Below are positions 53,398-63,223 of a stretch of DNA of 64,000 nucleotides, piece by piece. The notes beneath the pieces are model-generated. The model ran no database searches, had not been told where the DNA came from, and saw only the letters and a list, made by a program, of their open reading frames with translations. Source of the DNA: Paraburkholderia aromaticivorans (GTDB lineage: Bacteria > Pseudomonadota > Gammaproteobacteria > Burkholderiales > Burkholderiaceae); the NCBI RefSeq assembly GCF_002278075.1, contig NZ_CP022991.1, positions 372,001-436,000 on the forward strand, in the 5' to 3' direction. A program made the position numbers and the translations under genes. Each line of letters starts with the position of its first letter. Positions within the stretch are counted from its first letter, which is position 1.

Positions 53398-53955
53398 ATG
53401 TCACTCATCGTCGCAGCACGCTTTACGACATTCCCCGCCGCTGAAGACGCGGTGCAACGGCTCTTCAATGCCGGTTTTGTGGAGGAGGACGTCACACTGT
53501 TTTTCGTCAATCCGATCGGCCAGCACGCGCGTTTTCGGCCTGGCGGCGATATCAGCGCGGACGCAAACGCGAGGGAGGCGCCGAGGGGGGCCGAGATAGG
53601 CATCGCGATTGGCGCCGCGGTTGGCGCCGTGGTCGGCGTCGGCATCTTCGCGGCGTTTTCGGCGCCGCTTATCGTGTCGCTGATCGCGGCCGGGGTGAGT
53701 GCGTATGTCGGTTCATTGGTCGGCGCGATGATGCGCACGCATGAAGCCGGCAGCGAAGAAACCCGTGATTCCGGCGTGCTGGTTGCCGTGCACGTGTCGG
53801 TGGACAGCCAGTTGGACGCCGCACGGGTGCTGCGCGATGCGGGAGGCGCGGCGATCGAACGCGCGACCGGCCGCTGGCAACAAGGGCGGTGGGCCGACTT
53901 CGATCCGCTCAAGCAGCCTGTGCCGCTCAATGAATTCAGTGAGAAGCACGCCTGA
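53398..53955 (+). CDS. Glycine-zipper membrane protein, hypothetical
   Basis: This 185-residue protein has an alpha/beta N-terminal part (AARFTTFPAAEDAVQRLFNAG), a glycine-rich hydrophobic hairpin (EIGIAIGAAVGAVVGVGIFA, then LIAAGVSAYVGSLVGAMM), and a soluble C-terminus (VLVAVHVSVDSQLDAARVL). The middle resembles glycine-zipper domains that insert into membranes. The start at 53398 has AAGGAGG right before it; an upstream ATG at 53383 is less likely. It may relate to stress or envelope permeability. The gene is intact and stands alone. Confidence 0.7.
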   Translation: MSLIVAARFTTFPAAEDAVQRLFNAGFVEEDVTLFFVNPIGQHARFRPGGDISADANAREAPRGAEIGIAIGAAVGAVVGVGIFAAFSAPLIVSLIAAGVSAYVGSLVGAMMRTHEAGSEETRDSGVLVAVHVSVDSQLDAARVLRDAGGAAIERATGRWQQGRWADFDPLKQPVPLNEFSEKHA

Positions 53956-54139
53956 TTTGAAGGTGTTTTTCGTCGAGATTTTCAGCGAGCCAGGAAACAG
54001 GAGCGGCCCGGCATGTGTGAACTGTCCCCGCAAAGTTGGACACTGATCCAACCTTCGGGGTGCAGTTCATTTGTCGGATCGTTTTGTATTCAGAGCGGTG
54101 CGTTCCAGGCACTCGCCTGAGGAACGGTCGGCGCAATCA

Positions 54140-54481
54140 TCAGTGGAAGAAGAGTTCCCGCATGCCGAAGGTGTGATGCGCTTCGGCAGCCATCAGCACC
54201 ATCAGCACCAGCAGGCCCAAGGGCGGTATCAGGATGGCGTACACCAGCGCCAACCGCTCCCACATCATGTGCATGAAAATCGACACGATCAGCCCGGCCT
54301 TGGCGATCATGAGCACGACAATGAGTGCCCAGCGCAGCAGGCCCTGCACGTGGAAGTAATCCACCATGTACGACATCGTGCTCAGTACGAACAGCAGGCC
54401 CCAGATCTTCAGGTAGATGCCGATCGGATGCTGCTGGCCGTGCGCGGTGTCGGGTCGATGGGCGGGATCGGTGTGGTCCAT
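54140..54481 (-). CDS. Cytochrome c oxidase subunit IV-like protein
   Basis: This 113-residue protein with three membrane segments (KIWGLLFVLSTMSYMV, ALIVVLMIAKAGLIVSIFMHM, LVYAILIPPLGLLVLMVLM) matches the prokaryotic COX subunit IV family (CyoD-like). The His-rich N-terminus is cytoplasmic. It is the last gene of the cox cluster, 8 bp after subunit III. It helps assemble or stabilise the oxidase. Confidence 0.82.
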   Translation of the reverse strand: MDHTDPAHRPDTAHGQQHPIGIYLKIWGLLFVLSTMSYMVDYFHVQGLLRWALIVVLMIAKAGLIVSIFMHMMWERLALVYAILIPPLGLLVLMVLMAAEAHHTFGMRELFFH

Positions 54482-54489
54482 GGTCTGCC

Positions 54490-55197
54490 TCACCACAAAT
54501 AGAACAGCGCAAAAATGAACACCCACACCAGGTCGACGAAGTGCCAGTACAAGCCGGCAATCTCTACGATCTGGAAGTTGCCGTGCTCGGTGAAGCCCGG
54601 CTGCACGATCTTGCGTGCGGTCAGCAGCAGGTAGATCACACCGCAGCTCACGTGAAAGCCGTGGAACCCGGTGATCATGAAGAAGCATGCGCCAAACTGC
54701 GCCGCGCCCATCGGGTTGCCCCAGGGGCGGATGCCTTCATGGACGATCAACTTGGTCCATTCGAAGGCCTGCATCGACACGAAGGTCGCGCCCAGCAGCG
54801 CGGTCGCCAGCAACAGTGCGGCGGCGCGCTTTGCGTTACGCCGGTAGCCAAAGTTGACAGCCATCGCCATGGTGCCGCTGCTGCTGATCAGGATGAACGT
54901 CATGATGGCGATCAGCAGCAAAGGCACATCCACGCCGCCCACCGTGAGCGCGAACACCTTGGAAGTGTCGGGCCACGGCACCGTGGTCGACATCCGCACC
55001 GTCATGTAGCCGATCAGGAAGCTGCTGAAGATGAAAGTGTCCGATAGCAGGAAGATCCACATCATCGCCTTGCCCCACGGCACCTTGAAGGCTTCCCGGT
55101 CGGCCGACCAGTCGGTGACGATGCCGCGCCACCCGTCCGGCCCGGCACCCGTGGGCGTGGCGGCAGCGGATTCGGTGGGGAGTGTGGGCGTGGTCAT
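54490..55197 (-). CDS. Cytochrome c oxidase subunit III
   Basis: This is a 235-residue heme-copper oxidase subunit III. Seven or so hydrophobic helices include MMWIFLLSDTFIFSSFLIGY (with conserved Glu-type position replaced by Ser/Asp context), MQAFEW and FHGFHVSCGVIYLL, and the end LYWHFVDLVWVFIFALFYLW. The start overlaps the stop of the upstream gene by four bases (55194-55197). It stabilises the catalytic subunit. The WHFVDxVW motif is the family hallmark. Confidence 0.9.
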   Translation of the reverse strand: MTTPTLPTESAAATPTGAGPDGWRGIVTDWSADREAFKVPWGKAMMWIFLLSDTFIFSSFLIGYMTVRMSTTVPWPDTSKVFALTVGGVDVPLLLIAIMTFILISSSGTMAMAVNFGYRRNAKRAAALLLATALLGATFVSMQAFEWTKLIVHEGIRPWGNPMGAAQFGACFFMITGFHGFHVSCGVIYLLLTARKIVQPGFTEHGNFQIVEIAGLYWHFVDLVWVFIFALFYLW

Positions 55198-55805
55198 GGC
55201 GCGGCTCCATACAGTGGTCCGCAGATGGCGACGACGAGCTCAGGGGTGATCCACCACATCGCCGCCAGCAGCACGAGCCAGACAGCCAGCAGGAAATGCC
55301 AGTAGATGGCGCAAAGCGCGATGGCGCGGTGGGCCCGGAAGGGGTCCGCTCGCTGGAGAAGCGCGATCGTCACGGCCCAGGCCGCCAGCCCGCCCAGCAC
55401 ATGCAACCCGTGCAGGCCGGTGAGCAGGTAGAGGAAGCTATTGGAAGGATTGACGGTGACGGTCTGCCCGGCCGCCGACAGCATGCGCCATGCGGCCAGT
55501 TGTCCGGTCACGAACACGGCCGCCAGCACACCGCCTGAGACCAGCCACGCTGCGCGGTGCAAGGTAATCTGCCGGGCACGCTGCATGGCAATGCTTGCCA
55601 GCAGCAGCGCACCGGTGTTCCACCACAGCAGCGCTGGATGCGGGATCGGCTGCCAGTCGGGCTCGCGCATACGCATCGCATAGGCGAACAGCAGCAATGA
55701 AAACAATGTCGTTGCCACCGCCATGAAGACGATCAGGCCGGTGCGGCTTGCATTCGGCGAGACTGGTGGCGCGTCAGGAACGAAGGAGCGGGGCAGTGTG
55801 GTCAT
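55194..55805 (-). CDS. Second, shorter subunit III-like protein of the oxidase
   Basis: This 203-residue membrane protein also looks like COX3: five hydrophobic segments with FLYLLTGLHGLHVLGGLAAW and YWHFLLAVWLVLLAAMWW. Key residues around HFxxxVW are weaker than in the other copy (HFLLAVW). Overlapping start/stop with both neighbours (ATGA) shows tight coupling. Two subunit III-type genes in one cluster are seen in some proteobacterial oxidase operons; this one may be an assembly or linker subunit. Confidence 0.82.
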   Translation of the reverse strand: MTTLPRSFVPDAPPVSPNASRTGLIVFMAVATTLFSLLLFAYAMRMREPDWQPIPHPALLWWNTGALLLASIAMQRARQITLHRAAWLVSGGVLAAVFVTGQLAAWRMLSAAGQTVTVNPSNSFLYLLTGLHGLHVLGGLAAWAVTIALLQRADPFRAHRAIALCAIYWHFLLAVWLVLLAAMWWITPELVVAICGPLYGAAP

Positions 55806-57559
55806 TCGCGTGCCTCTCCGGGTTGAAGCGTCGGGTGGGCGGCCGGTTCACGCGCCGTCGCAGGCGGCTGGTTTTGCGGGACGAAGTCTTCCTCCTGCCC
55901 CGGCGGGCTGTATTCGTACGCCCCGCGGTAAACGACGGGCAGCGCGGCGCCCCAGTTGCCATGCACTGGCGGCGTTTGCGGCGTCTGCCATTCGAGCGTG
56001 GTGGCCCGCCAAGGGTTGCTGTCGGCACGCTTGCCGCGCACCAGGCTCCACGCCAGGTTGTACAGGAACAGCAACTGCGCCACTGCAACGATCAGCGCAA
56101 CGACGGTGATGAACGTGTTGAGCGTCTGCGCCGAAGATGGAATGAAGCTGTAACCCTCATACGCGTAATACCGCCGCGGCATGCCCAGGATGCCGAGATA
56201 GTGCATCGGGAAGTAGATCGCATAGGTGCCGAGGAAGGTGACCCAGAAGTGCGCGCGTCCGAGCGTGTCGTTGAGCATGCGGCCCGTCACCTTCGGATAC
56301 CAGTGGTAGATGCCGCCAAACACCACCAGGATCGGCGACACGGCCATCACCATATGGAAGTGAGCCACCACGAAATACGTGTTCGACAGCGGAATGTCCA
56401 CGCTCACGTTGCCGAGATAGAGCCCGGTCAGCCCACCCAGGACGAAGGTGCTGATGAACCCGATGGCAAACAGCATCGGCACGGTCAGGTGGATATCGCC
56501 GCGCCACAGCGTCAACACCCAGTTGTAGACCTTGAGGGCGGTCGGGATGGCGATGATGAGCGTGGTGGTCGCAAAGAAGAAGCCGAAGTACGGATTCATG
56601 CCGGCGATGAACATGTGATGCGCCCAGACCACGAAACTCAGCGCCCCGATGACGATGATGGCCCACACCATCATCCTGTAGCCGAAGATGCTCTTGCGCG
56701 CGTGCGTGCTGATGAGGTCCGACGCAATGCCAAAGGCCGGCAGCGCGACGATGTAGACCTCCGGATGCCCGAAGAACCAGAACAGGTGTTGAAACAGCAG
56801 CGGGCTCCCGCCAGCATGCTTGAGCGTCTGCCCCATCGACACCACGGCCGGTATGAAGAAACTGGTGCCGAGTGTCCTGTCGAGCAGCATCATCACCGCC
56901 GACACGAACAGCGCCGGAAACGCCAACAGTGCCAGGATGGTCGCAATGAAGATGCCCCACACCGTGAGCGGCATGCGCATGAGCGTCATGCCGCGCGTGC
57001 GCGCCTGTAGCGTGGTGGTGACGTAATTCAGGCCGCCCATCGTTGCCGCGACAATGAAGATCGCCAGCGACACCAGCATCAACACGATGCCCCATTCCAC
57101 GCCCGGCGTGCCCGCCAGGATGGCCTGGGGCGGATACAGCGTCCAGCCCGCGCCGGTCGGCCCGCCGGGCACGAAAAAGCTCGCCACCAGCACCAGCACG
57201 GCCAGCAGGTAGACCCAGTAGCTCAACATGTTGAGAAACGGGAACACCATATCGCGCGCGCCCAGCATCAGCGGGATCAGGTAGTTGCCGAAGCCGCCCA
57301 GAAACAGCGCCGTCAGCAGGTAGATCACCATGATCATCCCGTGCATGGTGACGAACTGGTAGTAGTGGTTGGCGTCGATGAAGCTGAACTTACCCGGAAA
57401 GCCGAGCTGCAACCGCATCAGGTCCGATAGCACAAGGCCGACGAGGCCGACGGCGATGGCCGTCAGCGAATACTGCACGGCGATGACCTTGTGGTCCTGG
57501 CTCCAGACATAGCGGGTCCAGAAGCTTTGCTGGGCGTGGTTGGTGTGCGCGTAGGGCAT
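55802..57559 (-). CDS. ctaD: Cytochrome c oxidase subunit I
   Basis: This 585-residue protein is the catalytic subunit. Twelve or more TM helices and the binuclear-site motifs are clear: heme a ligand region YYQFVTMHGMIMVIYLLTAL, WFFGHPEVYIVALP (CuB His and cross-linked Tyr), VWAHHMFIAGMNPYFG (CuB His pair), and VVAHFHMVMAVSPILVV (heme ligands). The N-terminal ATG at 57559 has GGAG 7 nt upstream. It reduces O2 to water and pumps protons. The C-terminus is extended. Gene symbol follows the usual aa3/caa3 naming. Confidence 0.94.
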   Translation of the reverse strand: MPYAHTNHAQQSFWTRYVWSQDHKVIAVQYSLTAIAVGLVGLVLSDLMRLQLGFPGKFSFIDANHYYQFVTMHGMIMVIYLLTALFLGGFGNYLIPLMLGARDMVFPFLNMLSYWVYLLAVLVLVASFFVPGGPTGAGWTLYPPQAILAGTPGVEWGIVLMLVSLAIFIVAATMGGLNYVTTTLQARTRGMTLMRMPLTVWGIFIATILALLAFPALFVSAVMMLLDRTLGTSFFIPAVVSMGQTLKHAGGSPLLFQHLFWFFGHPEVYIVALPAFGIASDLISTHARKSIFGYRMMVWAIIVIGALSFVVWAHHMFIAGMNPYFGFFFATTTLIIAIPTALKVYNWVLTLWRGDIHLTVPMLFAIGFISTFVLGGLTGLYLGNVSVDIPLSNTYFVVAHFHMVMAVSPILVVFGGIYHWYPKVTGRMLNDTLGRAHFWVTFLGTYAIYFPMHYLGILGMPRRYYAYEGYSFIPSSAQTLNTFITVVALIVAVAQLLFLYNLAWSLVRGKRADSNPWRATTLEWQTPQTPPVHGNWGAALPVVYRGAYEYSPPGQEEDFVPQNQPPATAREPAAHPTLQPGEARE

Positions 57560-57572
57560 TGCGTCTGCTCCG

Positions 57573-58721
57573 CTAGGGTTTGGCTGCGCTGATGGCGCCC
57601 GGGCCGCCTTGCGATTCGATGTAGGTCACCAGCGCGGTCAGCTCCTGCTCGCTCAGGTCGAAGGTCGGCATGATGGGTGCGAAGCCCTTCACGACGCGGG
57701 CCTTCGGGTTGCGGATAAAGGCGCGCAGATAGGCTTCGTCCACCTTCGCGGTACTGCCGTCGGCCATCGTTTCGGTCTTGCCGTACAGGCCCTTCCAGGT
57801 GGGGCCCACGCGCGGACTGCCGTCCACGGTATGGCAGGCGAAACAGCCCTTGGCCTCCGCGAGCGCCTTGCCCTGGTCAGCAAGCGTCTGGGTGCTGCCG
57901 CCCGCAGCGGCGGTTGCGGCCTGCACCCTGGCCTGCTGCCGCTGCGCGAACGTGCTCTGCTGTGCCAGCCAGCGCGAGAACGATGCTTCGTCTTCCACCA
58001 CCACCACGCCGCGCATGTTGGAGTGCCCGATACCGCAAAGCTGCGCGCACAGGATGTCGTAACGCCCTGCCTTGGTCGGCGTGAACCAGAAGGTGGTCAC
58101 CATGCCGGGCACTATGTTCATACGCGCACGGAAGGGCGGTACGTAGAAGTCGTGCAGCACGTCGCGCGACCGCGTCAGGACCTGGATCGGTCGGTTGAGC
58201 GGCAGGTGCACCTCGGGCGTCTCGATCAGGTAGTTGTCACGGCCGTTGGGATCGCCGGGGTTCAGGCCGAAGGGGTTGTCGTTGCTGATGTAGCGCACGT
58301 CCGTCGTGCCCAGCTTGCCACCGGGGCCGGCAAACCGGAAGCGCCATTGCCATTGCTGGGCGAGCACTTCCATCTGCAGCACGTTGCGCGGCGGCCGTAC
58401 ATAGTCCGCGTAGACGAAGAGCCCCGGTGCCAGCAACGCCGCCACGCCGACGGAGGTCAGGCCGATCAGCCACCATTCCAGCCGCTTGTTGTGCGGCTCG
58501 TAAGCAGCGCGATGACCCCCGCGGTGGCGGTAGCGCACCAGTGCGATCACGATGAACAGGTTGATCGCGATGAAGAGCGCGCCGGTAATGACGAGGGTGA
58601 TCGTCAGCATGTCGTCCATGCGCACCCAGTTCGACGCGATCGGTGTGATCCACCAGGGACTGGCAAAGTGAAACCCTACCGCCAATACGATGATCAGGCT
58701 CAGGGCAATCGCAAGCGCCAT
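57573..58721 (-). CDS. ctaC: Cytochrome c oxidase subunit II fused to a C-terminal cytochrome c
   Basis: This 382-residue protein starts with two membrane segments (IALSLIIVLAVGFHFA, LTITLVITGALFIAIN), then the cupredoxin CuA domain with CAQLCGIGHSNM (CxxxC, His, Met). A linker leads to a cytochrome c domain with CFACH (CxxCH heme site) and a distal Met (IMPTFDLSEQEL). So this is a caa3-type subunit II that accepts electrons directly from quinol-linked or periplasmic cytochromes. It heads the oxidase operon. A GAGGTGG site lies before the start at 58721. Confidence 0.92.
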   Translation of the reverse strand: MALAIALSLIIVLAVGFHFASPWWITPIASNWVRMDDMLTITLVITGALFIAINLFIVIALVRYRHRGGHRAAYEPHNKRLEWWLIGLTSVGVAALLAPGLFVYADYVRPPRNVLQMEVLAQQWQWRFRFAGPGGKLGTTDVRYISNDNPFGLNPGDPNGRDNYLIETPEVHLPLNRPIQVLTRSRDVLHDFYVPPFRARMNIVPGMVTTFWFTPTKAGRYDILCAQLCGIGHSNMRGVVVVEDEASFSRWLAQQSTFAQRQQARVQAATAAAGGSTQTLADQGKALAEAKGCFACHTVDGSPRVGPTWKGLYGKTETMADGSTAKVDEAYLRAFIRNPKARVVKGFAPIMPTFDLSEQELTALVTYIESQGGPGAISAAKP

Positions 58722-59452
58722 AGTCCACCTCGCTGCGCGTCACTCGCTGGAGCCGCTGACAAAAAAGCTCCTGACATGATTGTGCCGCCTTGCCGTACTT
58801 CGTACTGCCTGCGCCGGCACTTCTGCCAGGACCGCTTCGCTGAGCGCTGTAAGCGGCTCTAAATCAAAGGTAGTCCTCTCCTTTGCATCGTGCAAGCCAG
58901 CGCCAGGGAAGCGCGCCCCATATACGGATCGCGCGAATGGAGGAGTCGCTTGGTGCGATGCAATGCAAAACGGCCGGCTCCAGTATCGGTTGCAGAGGCG
59001 GCCGTCTTCCGAGGGCACCGGATGTTTAGGGTCCGTTCACGTGTGCGACATGAGTACGATGAATTGCTGCAGTTGCGGATCACATCGCGACAAATTCATG
59101 TCCTCGGGAATCACCGTGTCGCACTTGAACAGCCACCCCGCCCATCCTTGCTGCAAAGCAGCGACCTCGTGCACTCGCCCGAACGCGGCGTGGTGCCCGG
59201 CGGTGCGACCGGCGCGCTTCTTGGCCTCGTGGCACGGGTGTACCGCGCCCGCGGAGCTAGCCATTGCGGGCGGCTCCGTCGTTGCATTGACGTTGGCAGG
59301 TGCTGGCTGCGGGGCCCACGATGATAGGCGTCGAGGAACCGAAAGCGCGGTTCGAGCGCTTCGTGGCGCCATACGTGACGGCCAGTTTTTGATCATGGCC
59401 GACACGTCGCCGCCCTTAGCCTTGGCCCCAATCGATTGCCGAGAACGGCGTG
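58722..59452. other. Intergenic region upstream of the oxidase operon
   Basis: The left end holds the oxidase promoter. No gene can be supported. A minus-strand frame at 59037-59405 contains a lone PCHE and might be a worn-out cytochrome, but it lacks a CxxCH motif and I do not list it as a gene. Confidence 0.4.
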
Positions 59453-61240
59453 CTAACTCTTGACCAGCCCACCGTCTTCGAGCGCGTCAGCGGGGATCGA
59501 GTCGTCGATGCGCGGCCACTCCAGCTCGACATGGGCGTTCCAGTGGCGAAGCGCTTTCGCACGACCATCCTCATCGAGAGCGAATTCAAACGTGATGTCC
59601 GGGAAGTCGCTGCTGCGAAATTGCAGACCTTTGAATGGTTTCAGGACATCGGCCGGTTCACCCGGATGGAACAGCGAGATATCGCCGTCTCGACTCAGCT
59701 TGACACCCACCTTCCTGCCAAGAGGCGTTTCGTACGTGCCGACGAGTCTTGCGAGGACGTCCGCATCGGGTCGCGTTGGCCGACGGGCGAACACTGCTTC
59801 CGCCTGATCAAGCCATATCGCAGCGCGATCTATATCGCCGAGCATGCTCGTGAGGAACGAAACTGACCACGCGCCATTTGTCTCGTCATCAGCCGTGTCA
59901 AAGCGGTCGTAATGGAAATGGTTAAGGGGCAGCTTGACCTGACGGAATCCGAACTGGAGTTGCGTGCCGTCAGTGCTGATATCGAAAGTTCCATACGCCG
60001 GGTGCTCGTACGAGCCGGCGTAATCCGCCAAGTCGTGCGAGGGCTGCGTGTTCGGAACCGCACGTGGCACGGCACGTTCTCGTGCCTTGCGCATGGTCGC
60101 CTTTGCCTTCCTGCGAAAGTCGAGCAGCCGCGCCGTCCAGTCGGTCTCTTTGAGGCCAAGCGCGCGGCTATAGATATCGAAGCCGATTGCGTTGCTTAGC
60201 GGGGCGCAATGGTCGCCTATCACGAAGACAGAAACACCGATCTTCTCTTCCGGCAGATACGACACCTGTGAATGAAACGCACGCAACGTGCCGCCGTGAC
60301 TCGTCAACAGATGACCCCGAAACGCGGCCGTCATGCGTCCCATGCCATAGATGCCGTTGAGATCGGTTTTGAAGCCGAACACGTCACTCATTTCGGTCGG
60401 CCACGGCAACCCGGGAGCGAGCGTCGCTTTTAGAACGCTCTCGGGTATGGCTTGCTTGCCGTCGATCAGTCCGTCGTTCATCAGCACGATCGACCAGCGC
60501 GCGATGTCCTCCAGGCTGGAGACGATGCTGCCCGCCGGACTGCACCCGTCATCTTTCGGCGCAGGTGGTTGCCAGAATTCATTGCTGTTGCGTCCCTCGG
60601 AGAAAGGTAACGCGTAGTCTCCCTGTTCGTCGGCTTTTGCGTCGCCATACGTGAACAAGGTTCGGTGCATACCGAGGGGCACCAGAATCTCGTCGCGGAT
60701 GAATTGTTGCCATGGTTTACCGCTGATCAACTCGATGATATGGCCGACCGCTTCGTACATCATGTTGTTGTAGATGAGCCGCGAACGCAGCGGAACAATC
60801 GGCTTCATGAACCGGATGCGATCAAAAAGATCTTTCGTCGAGTAGTCCGATTCGTACCAGATCATGTCATAACGCGGCACACCGGTTTTGTGCCCAAGCA
60901 TGTCGCGCAATGTGACTGCCGCATCGAGTGATTGATCATAAAACCGCAGACTGGGCACTGCATTACGAATCGGTTCATCGAAACTCAGCAGGCCGCGTTC
61001 AACCAGCAATCCGGCGGCGACAGCGGTAAAGAGCTTCGTATTCGACGCGATTGGAAACAGTGTCGAGGAAGTAAATGGCCGCGCGTTCACAACGTCGCGA
61101 TGGCCGTACCCCTGCGTAATCACGACCTCGTCGTTCCTGACAATACTCACACCGACTCCCGGCACGTGCCAGTCACGCACGAGAGTTTCCATATAGCCCT
61201 CCAAGTCGCCCAAATCCAGTTTGCTCGAATCGCTAGACAT
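59453..61240 (-). CDS. Serine hydrolase of the class-C beta-lactamase/esterase family
   Basis: This 595-residue protein has a beta-lactamase fold in its first 370 residues: SxxK in FPIASNTKLFTAV, the YxN motif in RLIYNNMMYEAV, and the HxG-type third motif in TSHGGTLRAF. A C-terminal domain of about 200 residues (DYAGSYEHPAYGTFDIST, then VGTYETPLGRKVGVKLS) resembles DUF3471-type domains that follow such hydrolases. No signal peptide is seen, so it may be cytoplasmic. AAGGA lies 8 nt before the start. It is probably an esterase or peptidase rather than a resistance enzyme. Confidence 0.85.
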   Translation of the reverse strand: MSSDSSKLDLGDLEGYMETLVRDWHVPGVGVSIVRNDEVVITQGYGHRDVVNARPFTSSTLFPIASNTKLFTAVAAGLLVERGLLSFDEPIRNAVPSLRFYDQSLDAAVTLRDMLGHKTGVPRYDMIWYESDYSTKDLFDRIRFMKPIVPLRSRLIYNNMMYEAVGHIIELISGKPWQQFIRDEILVPLGMHRTLFTYGDAKADEQGDYALPFSEGRNSNEFWQPPAPKDDGCSPAGSIVSSLEDIARWSIVLMNDGLIDGKQAIPESVLKATLAPGLPWPTEMSDVFGFKTDLNGIYGMGRMTAAFRGHLLTSHGGTLRAFHSQVSYLPEEKIGVSVFVIGDHCAPLSNAIGFDIYSRALGLKETDWTARLLDFRRKAKATMRKARERAVPRAVPNTQPSHDLADYAGSYEHPAYGTFDISTDGTQLQFGFRQVKLPLNHFHYDRFDTADDETNGAWSVSFLTSMLGDIDRAAIWLDQAEAVFARRPTRPDADVLARLVGTYETPLGRKVGVKLSRDGDISLFHPGEPADVLKPFKGLQFRSSDFPDITFEFALDEDGRAKALRHWNAHVELEWPRIDDSIPADALEDGGLVKS

Positions 61241-61595
61241 AGAGTCTTCCTTCTAATCAAAAGTGGATTGCTGGAAAAGCGGAATGTATTGGGAGCAGCG
61301 TGACGGAGCGGTTGGCAGCCGGTGATTCTAGCGGGAAAAATAAAGCAGCAACGCAATGGCAAACAAAGTCGCCTGAATGACGATTCAGGATGATTGCCGC
61401 TTCGCGTCAAGGCCGCGCAGGAAACTCGCCTCGGTGAATATTGAAAGGCCGCCATTTGCAATTCGAAAGGCCACTCAGCGTCGATTTATGTTTTCTGCAT
61501 ACATGCCGCTCTCGGTAAACGCCTGCGCGCGAATCAGTGGATGAGCATGCCAGAGCGGTTAATATGCGACTTCTTCGACCGCAAGGGAATTCATC
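61241..61595. other. Intergenic region between divergent genes, no gene seen
   Basis: It separates the serine hydrolase from the SRPBCC gene and holds their promoters. No other coding signal was found. Confidence 0.4.
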
Positions 61596-62123
61596 TTGAA
61601 TTTAGCAAAGCGCGTTATGTGTGGTTTTGCGGGGGCAGTTTTTCTGGGCTTCCTGGCAATACTGGCGCTGCACCACAACGGCTCGATTGAAACAGAGACC
61701 TTGATTGACAGTTCACCTCAGACGGTGTGGACGGTCCTCACCGCGACCGACGACTACCCATTGTGGAATCCGCAGATTTCACGATTACGAGGGCAGCTTC
61801 GTGAGGGCAACGTCATCGAGTTTGTGGAGGGGACGGGGCCAGACGCAATGGTGTTTCATCCCAGGATATTGGCGGTGCAGGCTGTTCGGGAATTACGTTG
61901 GAAAGGGTACGTTTGGTTTCCCGGTCTTTTTGACGGCGAGCACCGCTTCATTCTCGAAACCGTGGGTAACAAAACGCGTTTTATCCAGGCTGAAACGTTC
62001 ACCGGCATTCTTGCTGGCACCCTGACTCAGAGTGTCCTAAGGGACACGGTTACTAGCATGCAGGCGATGAATGACGCATTGAAAAAGCGAGCCGAGCTAG
62101 CGTCTGGTCAACCGCTGAAATAG
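61596..62123 (+). CDS. SRPBCC-domain protein with N-terminal membrane anchor
   Basis: This 175-residue protein has a hydrophobic N-terminus (VMCGFAGAVFLGFLAILAL) that looks like an anchor or signal. A START/polyketide-cyclase-like domain follows: TLIDSSPQTVWTVLTATDDY, PLWNPQI and the hydrophobic-pocket strands up to NKTRFIQAETFTG. The start is the TTG at 61596, after an AAGGGA-type site, and remains uncertain. The ligand is unknown. Confidence 0.7.
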   Translation: MNLAKRVMCGFAGAVFLGFLAILALHHNGSIETETLIDSSPQTVWTVLTATDDYPLWNPQISRLRGQLREGNVIEFVEGTGPDAMVFHPRILAVQAVRELRWKGYVWFPGLFDGEHRFILETVGNKTRFIQAETFTGILAGTLTQSVLRDTVTSMQAMNDALKKRAELASGQPLK

Positions 62124-62347
62124 TCGGTTAGAGCACCTGGGCAGCTCCCTGCTGACTGATTGATACCGGATGTCCGTTGACGAGCACGGCAGCTGACCGC
62201 CTCGGGTCGGCTATGCCAATCGCAGCAAACGGTAGCCGGCTACGAGCGGTCGTTCGACATCAGCGTCAAGATCGTCAACAATCAACCAGTTCCTCGTCCG
62301 CCTCGCGTTCACCGAGTCGCCAATTAACCAATTGTCAGGATAGCGCC

Positions 62348-62980
62348 ATGCTCGAGGGCCCCCTTCGTCTGTATGCCGATACACAGTTCGCAAGCCCGTA
62401 CGCAATGTCCGTGTTTGTGGCTCTCCAGGAGAAACAATTGCCTTTTGAGCTGTTCGCGGTGGACCTCGGGACTGACGCCAATCGTGAAGAGAGCTACGCC
62501 GCCAGCTCATTGACTCAGCGCGTGCCCACATTAACGCATGGCGATTTTGCGCTTTCCGAGTCATCGGCGATTACGGAGTACCTGGACGATACTTTCGCGC
62601 AGACGCGCCTTTATCCGCAGGATCGACATCTCAGGGCTAGGGCACGCCAACTCCAGGCGTGGCTCAGAAGCGACCTGATGCCCATTCGTCAAGAGCGCTC
62701 GACGGAGGTCGTGTTCTACGCGAGGCAGGCCGCGCCGCTTAGTGCCATGGCGGAGCTCGCAGTGCAGAAACTATACTTTGCGGCGGATCGGCTTCTCCCA
62801 GAAAATGCATCGAACCTATTCGGCGATTGGTGCATCGCCGACACCGATCTGGCCTTGATGCTAAATCGCCTCGTCATGAATGGCGATGACGTCCCCGCAA
62901 AGTTGTCGACGTACGCAGCGCATCAATGGGAGCGAGCGTCGGTGCAGCAGTGGGTCATGCTGGACCGGCCTCAGCTCTGA
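62348..62980 (+). CDS. YfcF-like glutathione S-transferase
   Basis: This 210-residue protein is close to E. coli YfcF. It has the N-terminal thioredoxin-like domain (YADTQFASPYAMSVFVALQ, then LSESSAITEYLDD) and C-terminal helices (ARARQLQAWLRSDLMPIRQE, then GDWCIADTDLALMLNRLV). The ATG at 62348 follows a weak site; an extension to 62177 has no similarity. It conjugates or reduces with glutathione. It is 243 bp from the AraC gene, which faces it. Confidence 0.88.
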   Translation: MLEGPLRLYADTQFASPYAMSVFVALQEKQLPFELFAVDLGTDANREESYAASSLTQRVPTLTHGDFALSESSAITEYLDDTFAQTRLYPQDRHLRARARQLQAWLRSDLMPIRQERSTEVVFYARQAAPLSAMAELAVQKLYFAADRLLPENASNLFGDWCIADTDLALMLNRLVMNGDDVPAKLSTYAAHQWERASVQQWVMLDRPQL

Positions 62981-63223
62981 CCACCAACGCAAGCGGCAGA
63001 CTTCTACGTGGAACGACTGCCGGCAAGGGAGAGACTTCCGACATACCTCCATGAATTGCTGACAACCGCCAGCAGATGATCCGCCCGTTGCACAGACACA
63101 GCAACAGGCGCTCGCGGCACCGATCCCGTTCGAGATGAAGATATTCGGCCACGGACAAGACGTCCCGCTAAACGCCCGGGATGTACAGCGGATCGATTTC
63201 GATCCACCATTGAACGCGTGCCG

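Noticed and set aside
55748..57010. Long plus-strand frame opposite the oxidase subunit I gene
   Set aside because: Antisense shadow of a highly conserved gene; His/Arg-rich low-complexity translation.
57609..58862. Long plus-strand frame opposite subunit II
   Set aside because: Same reason: antisense artefact of GC-rich codon structure.
59037..59405. Minus-strand frame that might be a degraded c-type cytochrome
   Set aside because: It lacks CxxCH and a signal peptide. The resemblance to cytochrome C-terminal segments is too weak to support.
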